A DNA stretch of 40,573 bases from Bacillota bacterium (lineage in GTDB: Bacteria > Bacillota > Negativicutes > Sporomusales > CTSoil-080): NCBI GenBank assembly GCA_017889625.1, contig JAGGAD010000030.1, positions 1 through 40,573 on the forward strand, given 5' to 3'. The notes below the pieces were generated by a model. That model saw nothing but the letters and a program-made list of their open reading frames with translations, did not search any database and was not told the origin of the DNA. This document shows positions 7,888 through 14,723 of this stretch, one piece after another (the first letter of the stretch is position 1; every line of letters begins with the position of its first letter). A program made the position numbers and the translations under genes.

Positions 7888-8703
7888 ATGCTGGACTTGA
7901 ATGTACGTCTGGTTAGCATCCTTGGGGTGTTGACAGTGATCGTTCTGGTTGGGCTGACATTTGATTATTTCGGTAAACTGCGCCGACAGTTTCGGCTTGG
8001 GCTTTTGGTGGCATTTTTGGGGATTGCAGCCGGGGGCTTATTTACATTTATGGCGGTAATCCCGGATGAAAAATTTTACGGACCTGTTTTTTCCGAGGTT
8101 AAGACATCACGAAAGGTTGTAGCGTTAACCTTTGATGACGGTCCTTACCCGCCATATACTGGACAGATTCTAGATGTACTTAGGGAAGAACAGGTTTCAG
8201 CAACTTTTTTTGTGGTAGGGAAGAATGCGGAAAAATATCCGGACTTGGTGCGGCGTATAGTGAACGAAGGGCACCAAGTAGGAAATCATACTTATAGCCA
8301 TATGGATTTATTAAAAGCGGATAGCAAGACAATTGCTCAAGAAGTTGACCGGACAAGTGCTATTATTTCGGATATTACAGGAAAAGAAACTAGACTGGTT
8401 AGGCCACCGCATGGCTTTCGTGATGCTGTGGTAATGGAAATGATGACTAAACGCAACCTTAGTGTTGTGGAATGGTCGATAGCTAGTAGAGACTGGACTA
8501 ATCCCGGGGTGGACGAAATTGTTAACCGAACATTGAGCAAAATAAAAAATGGGTCAATAATTCTTTTGCATGATGGGGATGGAACAGCGCAAGCCGCTTC
8601 GCGAGAAGAAACGGTTGCGGCAGCTCGCCGCATCATTGACGAACTAAAGAACCAAGGGTATATTTTTGTTACTGTAAGTGAGATTGTTAATCCGGAGGAA
8701 TAA
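7888..8703 (+). CDS. Membrane-anchored polysaccharide deacetylase (NodB domain)
   Basis: The 271-residue protein has two N-terminal hydrophobic segments (about 8-25 and 38-57), then an extracytoplasmic NodB domain. The five family motifs are visible: TFDDGP with Asp83/Asp84, HTYSH with metal ligands His134 and His138, RPPHG at 172-176, the DW of SRDWTNPG, and ILLHDGDG with His228. Family members deacetylate peptidoglycan GlcNAc or similar polymers. ATG 7888 lies 8 bases after the GNAT stop. The stop TAA directly abuts the pth ATG, whose ribosome site lies in the last codons here. An unlinked sporulation role is possible but not shown. Confidence 0.92.
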   Translation: MLDLNVRLVSILGVLTVIVLVGLTFDYFGKLRRQFRLGLLVAFLGIAAGGLFTFMAVIPDEKFYGPVFSEVKTSRKVVALTFDDGPYPPYTGQILDVLREEQVSATFFVVGKNAEKYPDLVRRIVNEGHQVGNHTYSHMDLLKADSKTIAQEVDRTSAIISDITGKETRLVRPPHGFRDAVVMEMMTKRNLSVVEWSIASRDWTNPGVDEIVNRTLSKIKNGSIILLHDGDGTAQAASREETVAAARRIIDELKNQGYIFVTVSEIVNPEE

Positions 8704-9261
8704 ATGAAGATAATCGTAGGTTTGGGCAATCCTGGAATCCAATACAGTAATACCAGACATAATGTTGGATTTATGACAGTAGATAGATTGGCAGCACATT
8801 GGCAAATAGCTTCTTGGAAAGATAAATTTGACGCATTAGTAGCTGAATACCGTGGCGCTGACACTGTGCTATTAATAAAACCCCAGACTTATATGAACCT
8901 GAGCGGTTTGGCAGTGAAGTCGATAGTTAATTGGTATAAACTATCCGCCGAAGATATCACAGTTATTTATGATGATCTCGACTTGCCGGTTGGAAAGCTG
9001 AGATTACGAGCTAAAGGCGGGGCTGGTGGTCATAGGGGGATAGCATCGTTACTTGCCGAACTAGGCCAGGATAATTTTTCCAGAGTACGTGTTGGCATCG
9101 GTCGTCCCCCTGAGTACATGGAAACCGCTGATTATGTGTTAGGGCGGTTTTCGTCTGAAGAAACACCGTTGATAGAACAAGCAATTAAACGCGGGACTGA
9201 AGCAGTCGAAGCTATTTTGCAAAAAGGGCTGGCTAGAGCGGCCAACGAATATAATAGGTAA
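8704..9261 (+). CDS. pth: Peptidyl-tRNA hydrolase
   Basis: Pth recycles peptidyl-tRNA released by stalled ribosomes. The 185-residue length is standard. VGLGNPG opens the protein, NTRHNVGF contains the catalytic His19, KPQTYMNLSG lies at about 60-69, and DDLDLPVGKLRLRAKGGAGGHRG is the conserved Asp/Gly-rich centre. The ribosome site CCGGAGGAATAA overlaps the stop of the deacetylase gene, and the start codon follows it with no gap, so translation is probably coupled. The linkage to glmU-prs matches other Firmicutes. Confidence 0.97.
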   Translation: MKIIVGLGNPGIQYSNTRHNVGFMTVDRLAAHWQIASWKDKFDALVAEYRGADTVLLIKPQTYMNLSGLAVKSIVNWYKLSAEDITVIYDDLDLPVGKLRLRAKGGAGGHRGIASLLAELGQDNFSRVRVGIGRPPEYMETADYVLGRFSSEETPLIEQAIKRGTEAVEAILQKGLARAANEYNR

Positions 9262-9296
9262 TGACAATAATTAGTGATTAAATGAGGTGAAGCGCT

Positions 9297-10538
9297 TTGT
9301 TGACTGCGCTATACGCAGATGCGAACGGAGAAATATATGACGCCCCTGGATATGGCGCGGTAGGACGAAGTGGGTCGTCTGATTTGCTACTTACAATGGA
9401 AGATGTTATTCCGTTGCCTAAAGGAACGGATTTGATGTTTTTACCGGGTTGCAGTGCAATTGCCGAGCACTCTGGTAAGCAAGAACCAATTGCGGGGGCA
9501 TTATTGGCGGTTGCGGCAGTGTTGCCCGTTGGTTATACCCGGACACATCTTCCGGCATATGTTAAACAAGATGAGGCCCCGATATTGCCGCTCTATGGCT
9601 ATACGGCGGTAGCGTCTCATAAAGATAAACTATACGTGGCGGCGGTCAAAAGTGATGATAATACCAAATGGCATCCACATCGTTTTAACACGCCGGATTT
9701 AGCAGATAAAATTTCCAAGGTTCGCCAGGAAGTTGGTAATAACCGTTTGGTGGAGCATTTAGCTAGATGCTCATTGGAATGGCATTGCTGTACAGCCGAA
9801 AATTTATTTTACCATCGTTGGGAAGCTGGCATTCCCGTATCGCCAAACTGCAATGCCAACTGTTTGGGATGTATTTCACTTCAGCCTTCAGGCTGCTGCC
9901 CGGCAGCTCAGAGTAGGATTGATTTTAAACCGAGTGTAGAAGAAGTAGCGGCAATTGCGGTTTATCATCTTAAAAGTGCTCCGGAAGCAATAGTAAGCTT
10001 TGGGCAGGGCTGTGAGGGCGAACCGTCGTTGGCGGCAGACACCATTGCCAGCGCAATTAAATCTATTCGTAAACAAACAGGGCGCGGGGTAATAAACATT
10101 AATAGCAATGCTGGGTTTACAGAAGGAATAAGGAAGATTGTCGATGCTGGCCTGAACACTATACGCGTTAGTGTAATCAGCGGGCGGGAACAAACGCATC
10201 AGGCCTATTATCGCGGCAATTATTCTTTGAAAGAGGTAAAAAAATCAATTGCCTATGCCAAAGAAAAAGGGGTATATGTATCCTTAAATATGCTGTTGCT
10301 TCCTGGACTTAATGATTTGCCGGAGGAAACTGCAGCTTGGCTAGCTTTTATTCGAGAAACCGACATAGATATGATTCAACTTCGCAACCTTAATATCGAT
10401 CCGGACGTGGTTTGGAGTGCCATAGCCCCGGTAACGAACAAGCCAATTGGCATAAGATTATTTATCGATACCTTGCGCCGGGAATTCCCGGTTGTAAAAA
10501 TTGGAAATTTCAGCCGCTATGTAAGCATTGAACCATAA
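9297..10538 (+). CDS. Uncharacterised radical SAM protein
   Basis: A 413-residue protein with an N-terminal domain of about 180 residues that I do not recognise, then a radical SAM barrel. The cluster motif CNANCLGC supplies Cys185, Cys189 and Cys192 (CX3CX2C). VSFGQGCEGEP (about 233-243) resembles the glycine-rich SAM loop, and RVSVISG and SLNMLLLPGLNDLPEE fit later barrel strands. Further cysteines at 158, 164, 165, 200, 201 and 239 could bind a second cluster or form part of the active site. The start is TTG 9297, with GAGGTGA upstream; ATG starts are absent nearby. It follows pth by 35 bases and ends at a strong terminator. The reaction is unknown. Confidence 0.85.
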   Translation: MLTALYADANGEIYDAPGYGAVGRSGSSDLLLTMEDVIPLPKGTDLMFLPGCSAIAEHSGKQEPIAGALLAVAAVLPVGYTRTHLPAYVKQDEAPILPLYGYTAVASHKDKLYVAAVKSDDNTKWHPHRFNTPDLADKISKVRQEVGNNRLVEHLARCSLEWHCCTAENLFYHRWEAGIPVSPNCNANCLGCISLQPSGCCPAAQSRIDFKPSVEEVAAIAVYHLKSAPEAIVSFGQGCEGEPSLAADTIASAIKSIRKQTGRGVININSNAGFTEGIRKIVDAGLNTIRVSVISGREQTHQAYYRGNYSLKEVKKSIAYAKEKGVYVSLNMLLLPGLNDLPEETAAWLAFIRETDIDMIQLRNLNIDPDVVWSAIAPVTNKPIGIRLFIDTLRREFPVVKIGNFSRYVSIEP

Positions 10539-10847
10539 TCAAATAGATTATATAAAATGGCACACCATGATGAAATATACCTTGGATCAATTTCATCATG
10601 GTGTGCCATTTTCGTTGGATTGCATAGTTCCTACTCAATAGTGGGGAATAAAGCGTGTAGTTGAGTGGAAATCTATAGGGGTGGTCGGATCAAAAGTGAA
10701 AAATTTCGGCATGAAATATTTATTTGATAGTATATTTTGTTAGTCGTTGCAAACATATGAAGGTTATTACGAAATAATAGCGAATTTTGTAATATCACCA
10801 AAAATCAACTGATATGTAGGATGTATTATGAAAAGGAGGCTGAATAA
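10539..10847. other. Intergenic region before the CheX/CheY cluster
   Basis: The 309 bases hold the 23-bp terminator hairpin, then an AT-rich leader. I see no convincing SigA or flagellar-sigma promoter, riboswitch or small ORF. AAAAGGAGG at about 10830-10838 is the ribosome site of the next gene. Confidence 0.6.
10554..10614 (+). terminator. Terminator with perfect 23-bp stem
   Basis: The arms at 10554-10576 and 10590-10612 are perfectly complementary over 23 bases, with a 13-base loop. The arms begin and end in A and T tracts, so it can work in both directions. It closes the purR-to-radical-SAM block 16 bases after the last stop codon. Confidence 0.88.
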
Positions 10848-11705
10848 ATGGGTGTTAGAGTTATGGTTGTAGATGATTCTACTTTTTCTAGGGCGGTAAT
10901 TGCAGATGCGCTAGCGGAAGGTGGCTATGAAGTTGTTGGTGAGGCTGAGTCTATTGATTCATTGATAAAAATATACGATGAGTGCAAACCTGACGTTGTT
11001 ACTATGGACATAGCCATGCCTGGAGCTGATGGGTTTGAATGCAGTAAAGCTCTTATTATGCATGATCCCAAAGCTAAAGTTGTGTTGGTAAGTTCGATGA
11101 AGGATGAGGAGACCGAACAGGAGGCTAAGCGTGTCGGGATAGTGGGATATGTCCAAAAACCTGTAGATGCAGAGTCATTAGTAAAGATAATTAACAATGT
11201 TATGGCACCAGATTCTATGTATAAAAATTTAGAGCATTCGGCAGTAGATATTTTTAAAGAAGCATTAGCCCAAAGCATTACCCGGATGACTAAAACCACG
11301 GCTGAATTTGAGGATGGAACTGTGGGCAATCAGGCCGTTTCTCAAGGAATTACAGTAGTGATTGGAATTATTGGGAAATATTCAGGAAACATGATTTTTG
11401 ATTTAGCTGTTGACACGGCAGATAAAATGGCTAAGGTTATTTTGCGGCGCGAAGCAAAAAACCGGGAAGAAGTAGTTTCCTTAGTTGCTGAATTTGCTAA
11501 TGTCGTTGGTGGTGTAGCATGCTCGATGCTGAACAAGAAAGAAAAGGCCTTTGGACTTAGAGTGGCTCCGCCGAGTGTTTTTTATGGTGAAGCAACTGAA
11601 GTTGTAAGTCCTAACATCCAATGCCAAAACGTATTTGCGGAAACTGATTTTGGACGCATGGCACTGAGCGTGGGCTTTAAGAAGGGGTCAGTACTATGGA
11701 TGTAA
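10848..11705 (+). CDS. Response regulator: CheY receiver fused to CheX-like phosphatase domain
   Basis: The 285-residue protein has a receiver domain (about 3-118) with the acidic pair Asp9/Asp10, phosphoacceptor Asp54 in VVTMDIAMP, Ser82/Ser83 and Lys104 in QKP. A CheX/CheC-type domain follows (about 130-285). Its helix LVAEFANVVGG gives the E-x-x-N catalytic pair as Glu215 and Asn218. CheX-type enzymes dephosphorylate CheY-P, so the fusion may switch itself off or act on the CheY encoded at 13049. AAAGGAGG precedes ATG 10848. The next gene, a stand-alone CheX, starts inside the last 10 bases. Confidence 0.9.
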   Translation: MGVRVMVVDDSTFSRAVIADALAEGGYEVVGEAESIDSLIKIYDECKPDVVTMDIAMPGADGFECSKALIMHDPKAKVVLVSSMKDEETEQEAKRVGIVGYVQKPVDAESLVKIINNVMAPDSMYKNLEHSAVDIFKEALAQSITRMTKTTAEFEDGTVGNQAVSQGITVVIGIIGKYSGNMIFDLAVDTADKMAKVILRREAKNREEVVSLVAEFANVVGGVACSMLNKKEKAFGLRVAPPSVFYGEATEVVSPNIQCQNVFAETDFGRMALSVGFKKGSVLWM

Positions 11706-12157
11706 ATTCGATAAATCCTATTTTAGATGCTTTTGTTAATATATTGCCACAATTAGGATTTAAAACTATAGAAAAAAAAGCGGTGAAAGTGGCCGAATCC
11801 AGTTTGCGGAGTTCGGGTCTAATTGTTAATATTGGTGTTATGGGACCGCTTAAAGGGGCAATATTAATTGGGATGGACACTGATTCAGCTAAGAAGTTTG
11901 CCTCAAAAATGATGATGGGTATGGAAGTTGCTGAGCTTGATAGCTTGGCGCAGAGCGCGATTTCCGAAATGGGAAATATGGTCTGCGCTAATGCCTGCAC
12001 TAATTTTAGTCAGTCAGGTATGGGTGGACTGGATATTTCGCCACCGACACTGTTAATTGGTAAAGATGCAACAATTAAGTTGTCAGTGCCTAAAGTAATT
12101 GGTGTTACTTTTGTAGTTGATGGTATCACAATCGACGTATATGTAGGATTATTTTAG
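11696..12157 (+). CDS. cheX: Chemotaxis phosphatase CheX
   Basis: A 153-residue CheX of normal length. MGPLKGAILIGMD and the helix AISEMGNMVCANA carry Glu91 and Asn94, the E-x-x-N phosphatase pair. A second segment, GLDISPPTLLIGKD (about 111-124), is also typical of CheX. In the family this protein removes phosphate from CheY-P and resets the flagellar switch. It overlaps the upstream CheY-CheX gene by 10 bases, which suggests translational coupling and linked stoichiometry. GAAGGGGTC lies before ATG 11696. It is followed 10 bases later by a TPR gene. Confidence 0.9.
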   Translation: MDVNSINPILDAFVNILPQLGFKTIEKKAVKVAESSLRSSGLIVNIGVMGPLKGAILIGMDTDSAKKFASKMMMGMEVAELDSLAQSAISEMGNMVCANACTNFSQSGMGGLDISPPTLLIGKDATIKLSVPKVIGVTFVVDGITIDVYVGLF

Positions 12158-12167
12158 AAGCTCTCCG

Positions 12168-12737
12168 ATGTTAAAAGTAGTAAGTTTTGCCGCTGAAACT
12201 GCTTCTCTTAGCAAAACGGATAAACAAATTGCAGAACTGACAAAAGCCATAGAACAAAAGCCAGATGACTCGACATTATATTATAGTCGAGGGGTAGCGT
12301 ATTATAATAAAAATCGCTTTGAAGAGGCAATTAAAGATTTGACTAGAGTAGTTGAGGTTAAGACCAGCGATGCTAATGCCTACTTATGGCGCGGTTTATC
12401 GTATAATAGATTAGGACAAGAGGAACTAGCCTTGAACGATTATAGTCAAGCTGTAATCTGTAATCCTTTTCTAGAAGAGGCTTATTACAATCGGGCGGCT
12501 ATTTTTGCTAAGCGTGAACAATATGAATTAGCATTAGGTGACTGTGAACGAGCTATACAGAATAATCCTAATAATGCCAATAGCTATCTTATTCAAGCGA
12601 ATATATATGAAAACAATCATTTATATCAAGAAGCGATTGTTACTTATAAAAAATTACTGGCAAACGTTATGCTTCAAGATAGTGAAGCGATAAAAATTGC
12701 TAAAGAGCATATTCGAGTGCTTGGGAGCACTCTTTAA
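12168..12737 (+). CDS. Tetratricopeptide repeat protein
   Basis: The 189-residue protein is almost entirely TPRs. About four full 34-residue repeats run from residue 35 to 170, each with the pattern A/G-x-x-Y and a following E/L-A-I/L (YYSRGVAYYNKNRFEEAIKD, YLWRGLSYNRLGQEELALND and similar). There is no signal peptide or membrane segment, so it should be a cytoplasmic scaffold. It sits 10 bases after cheX and ends at a strong hairpin, so it is cotranscribed with the CheX proteins. Only a poor ribosome site precedes ATG 12168; coupling to cheX may help. The partner is unknown. Confidence 0.85.
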   Translation: MLKVVSFAAETASLSKTDKQIAELTKAIEQKPDDSTLYYSRGVAYYNKNRFEEAIKDLTRVVEVKTSDANAYLWRGLSYNRLGQEELALNDYSQAVICNPFLEEAYYNRAAIFAKREQYELALGDCERAIQNNPNNANSYLIQANIYENNHLYQEAIVTYKKLLANVMLQDSEAIKIAKEHIRVLGSTL

Positions 12738-12756
12738 AATGGTAATTTATGTATTT

Positions 12757-12788
12757 AAAATGCTTCGCCAAGCTTGGCGAAGCATTTT
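12757..12788. terminator. Bidirectional terminator after the TPR gene
   Basis: A 32-base near-complete palindrome: AAAATGCTTCGCCA, a 4-base loop AGCT, then TGGCGAAGCATTTT. A and T tracts at both ends allow use from either side. It lies 19 bases after the TPR stop. Confidence 0.85.
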
Positions 12789-12800
12789 GATATTAACATA

Positions 12801-12845
12801 TAAAAAACAACGGTGAGAGCTATTTCCGATCTGCTCTCACCGTTG
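12801..12845 (-). terminator. Intrinsic terminator facing the minus strand
   Basis: CAACGGTGAGAGC (12845-12833) pairs perfectly with GCTCTCACCGTTG (12820-12808), and TTTTTTA follows on the minus strand. The plus side lacks an immediate T-run, so the signal points to a minus-strand transcript. Confidence 0.75.
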
Positions 12846-12893
12846 CCCGCCTTTTTCCATCCACCTTACTACGGCACCACCCGTAGTAATCCC
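12801..12893 (-). ncRNA. Candidate small RNA, about 93 nt
   Basis: Read on the minus strand, a predicted start near 12893 is followed by a 9-bp hairpin (12889-12881 with 12874-12866), a purine-rich linker, and a 13-bp hairpin (12845-12833 with 12820-12808) directly followed by six T residues. This is the layout of a free-standing small RNA with an intrinsic terminator. GGA triplets occur near the 5' end, twice in the linker and in the last loop, as in CsrA-binding RNAs. I do not recognise a known RNA family. Confidence 0.5.
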
Positions 12894-12899
12894 TATACT

Positions 12900-12928
12900 A
12901 GGATACAACAAGTTGCGATAAAAATCAA
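12900..12928 (-). promoter_or_regulatory. Candidate promoter of the minus-strand small RNA
   Basis: On the minus strand, TTGATT (12928-12923) and TATCCT (12905-12900) are 17 bases apart, each matching 4 of 6 consensus positions. The predicted start falls at the GGG near 12893, just before the first hairpin. Confidence 0.4.
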
Positions 12929-13048
12929 ATGCTTTATTATATATTTTTTCACTTCTACACATTAAAATAGTCAAGAAAGGAGTTATAAAAAAATGCAAAA
13001 TATTATATTCAAAACATTTTTTAGTCACCGGAAGGGGGGCGATGTTGG

Positions 13049-13411
13049 TTGAAAAAAATGGATATTTTAATCTGCGATGACTCTATGTTGGTACGCAAGA
13101 AACTAAAAGACTTGCTAGAAAAACTAGAATGCCAGGTTTGGGAAGCACGCAATGGGGAAGCGGGTTTTGAGATATACCAACAGGTAAATCCCCACATAGT
13201 ATTCATGGATATCGTAATGCCGAAGATAGGTGGGTTAGAAGCTTTAAAAATGATAAAAGACTATGATCCGAAAGCTAAAGTAATAATGCTTTCGTCTACC
13301 GGAACAGCAACAAAGCTAACGGAAGCAATAAAATGTGGTGCGGTTGACTTTATACAGAAACCGTATGACGATGAACAAATTCGTTGCGTACTCGCGAAAT
13401 TTTCCGGATAA
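13049..13411 (+). CDS. Single-domain response regulator, CheY-like
   Basis: The 120-residue protein is one receiver domain. MDILICDDSMLVRKKLKDLL holds the acidic pair at about residues 10-11, HIVFMDIVMP the phosphoacceptor Asp near 54, LSSTG the conserved Ser/Thr, and FIQKPYD the conserved Lys near 105. It has no output domain, as in CheY or Spo0F. TTG 13049 is the preferred start because AAGGGGGG lies about 10 bases upstream; ATG 13058 would be 19 bases away. It is 12 bases before a CheX-domain gene, which makes it the likely phosphatase substrate. Whether it acts on the flagellar motor is inferred. Confidence 0.9.
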   Translation: MKKMDILICDDSMLVRKKLKDLLEKLECQVWEARNGEAGFEIYQQVNPHIVFMDIVMPKIGGLEALKMIKDYDPKAKVIMLSSTGTATKLTEAIKCGAVDFIQKPYDDEQIRCVLAKFSG

Positions 13412-13423
13412 GGGTGTGGTGGA

Positions 13424-14302
13424 GTGTATAATCAGTATTTTGGTCAATATTTATTAAATAAAGAGCTACTATCGGCTGAACAATTACGGGATATCTTAAA
13501 TCGGGAGCGATTGACTCGTCCTAGACTAGGTCTGCTTGCGATAGACGCTGGATTATTAACGGTAGCACAAGTGGAAAAAATTCATAGTTTGCAGCATGCT
13601 ATGGATAAAAAGTTCGGTGAAATTGCGGTGGAAAAAAATTTTTTAACTATCAAGCAAGTTGAAGATTTATTGATAACCCAGCGAGGAAGACGGCTAAAAT
13701 TAAGCCAGGCAATAGTTGATGCTGGATATCTCAGTTTGTCACGCTTAGAAGCGGTCTGGGAGCAATATAAAGCTGAGACTAATTTAGCTGATGGGAAAAT
13801 TGATACCCTTTACGGAAATCTTGATAATATTGTCCGTGCGGTTGTTGATTTTTCGTCAGCAGGTACTAAAGCAAAGCTGCTTTATGAATACATAGCGCTG
13901 ATGCTCCGAATAATTCCCCGCTTTTTCGATGAAGAACCAATCCTAACGCTTAGCAATGAAAAAGTGCAAGGTACACTTATTTCCCAGACTATGACCGGTG
14001 TAATAAGTATATCTACCGGAGTGATAATGAATGATGAGTTGTTATTGGAAATGGCTAAACGTTATAGTGGTGAAGAACTTATTGAAGTAAATGAATTAGC
14101 GCTAGACAGTATTGCGGAATTTCTGAATGAAACTAACGGAATCTTTACGGTAAATATGTCTGAATCTGGGTTCGAGTTAAACTTAGAGCCGCAGGAAGTT
14201 CAGGGCGATGTATTGCCGAGTCCACGGGCATATCGTATCCCTATTGAAATATCGTGTGGCACGATTGACCTATTCATTTGCATTGGTGATAAAATAATTT
14301 AG
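13424..14302 (+). CDS. MshEN-like tandem repeat domain fused to CheX-like phosphatase domain
   Basis: The 292-residue protein has two parts. Residues 6-121 are four tandem repeats of exactly 29 residues (6-34, 35-63, 64-92, 93-121). Each has hydrophobic-G-x-x-(hydrophobic)2, then a G/N-hydrophobic-L/S turn and a helix. The second fits the MshEN c-di-GMP-binding motif best, with Arg34-Leu35-Gly36, Gly43-Leu-Leu and Gln57. Residues of about 130-290 form a CheX-type domain with Glu232 and Asn235 in AEFLNET (E-x-x-N). Start GTG 13424 has AGGGTG upstream. It follows the CheY-like gene by 12 bases. Ligand binding is inferred from pattern only. Confidence 0.8.
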   Translation: MYNQYFGQYLLNKELLSAEQLRDILNRERLTRPRLGLLAIDAGLLTVAQVEKIHSLQHAMDKKFGEIAVEKNFLTIKQVEDLLITQRGRRLKLSQAIVDAGYLSLSRLEAVWEQYKAETNLADGKIDTLYGNLDNIVRAVVDFSSAGTKAKLLYEYIALMLRIIPRFFDEEPILTLSNEKVQGTLISQTMTGVISISTGVIMNDELLLEMAKRYSGEELIEVNELALDSIAEFLNETNGIFTVNMSESGFELNLEPQEVQGDVLPSPRAYRIPIEISCGTIDLFICIGDKII

Positions 14303-14332
14303 TGATAAATATGCAAACAAGAAAAAAGTAAA

Positions 14333-14348
14333 AAATAGCAAGTTAAAA
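14333..14348. repeat. Small hairpin before rpmE
   Basis: GCAAGTT and AACTTGC are separated by two A residues, upstream of the rpmE promoter. A T-run is missing, so it is at best a weak terminator for the preceding CheX-domain gene. Confidence 0.35.
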
Positions 14349-14358
14349 CTTGCAAATA

Positions 14359-14387
14359 TTGCACATGTTTTTTGGTTATGCTATAAT
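14359..14387 (+). promoter_or_regulatory. SigA promoter of rpmE
   Basis: TTGCAC at 14359-14364 and a perfect TATAAT at 14382-14387 are 17 bases apart, about 48 bases before the rpmE start. Confidence 0.8.
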
Positions 14388-14434
14388 GACATAGCGTGTA
14401 ATCAACCGACAGTGCAAAGCGAGGTGCAATGATA

Positions 14435-14638
14435 GTGAAAGAAAAGATTCATCCAAACTATAGTGAGGCAAAGGTAATTTGCGGTTGTGGCAATACCTTT
14501 ATGACTGGATCCGTAAAAAAAGAACTTCGTGTAGACGTATGTTCAAAGTGTCATCCATTCTTTACCGGCCAGCAACGTGTAGGTGCTGCCCGTGGACGTA
14601 TTGAGAAATTCAATAAGCGTTACGGACAAGAAGGCTAA
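14435..14638 (+). CDS. rpmE: 50S ribosomal protein L31, zinc-binding type
   Basis: A 67-residue L31 that starts [13 protein letters not shown] and holds the four zinc-ligand cysteines at 16, 18, 36 and 39 (CGC and CSKC). This is the zinc-containing form, not the zinc-free paralogue made under zinc starvation. I choose GTG 14435 rather than ATG 14429. GAGGTG (14421-14426) is 8 bases from the GTG but only 2 from the ATG, and the length then matches family members. It has its own promoter and is followed by a GCAA-loop terminator. The next gene, a DUF1385 protein, is a common neighbour in Firmicutes. Confidence 0.95.
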   Translation: MKEKIHPNYSEAKVICGCGNTFMTGSVKKELRVDVCSKCHPFFTGQQRVGAARGRIEKFNKRYGQEG

Positions 14639-14643
14639 GAAGG

Positions 14644-14673
14644 AGCAGAGCAGCAATGCTCTGCTTTATTTAT
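14644..14673 (+). terminator. Terminator after rpmE
   Basis: AGCAGAGCA at 14644-14652 and TGCTCTGCT at 14657-14665 close a GCAA loop, followed by TTATTTA. It lies 5 bases after the stop codon. Confidence 0.75.
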
Positions 14674-14723
14674 AGTATTGAAAAAAACTAGAATGGACTT
14701 TTATATGAGAGGTGAGATTAACC

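Larger units (their letters stand above)
12738..13048. other. Intergenic region between the TPR gene and cheY-like gene
   Basis: The 311 bases hold a bidirectional terminator (12757-12788), a probable minus-strand small RNA with its own terminator and promoter (12801-12928), and an AT-rich leader for the CheY-like gene. A minus-strand open frame through the RNA region has no ribosome site and no recognisable product. Confidence 0.65.

Noticed and set aside
12837-13028. Minus-strand 63-codon open frame as a protein gene
   Set aside because: No ribosome site and no recognisable domain; the region is better explained by a small RNA with promoter and terminator.
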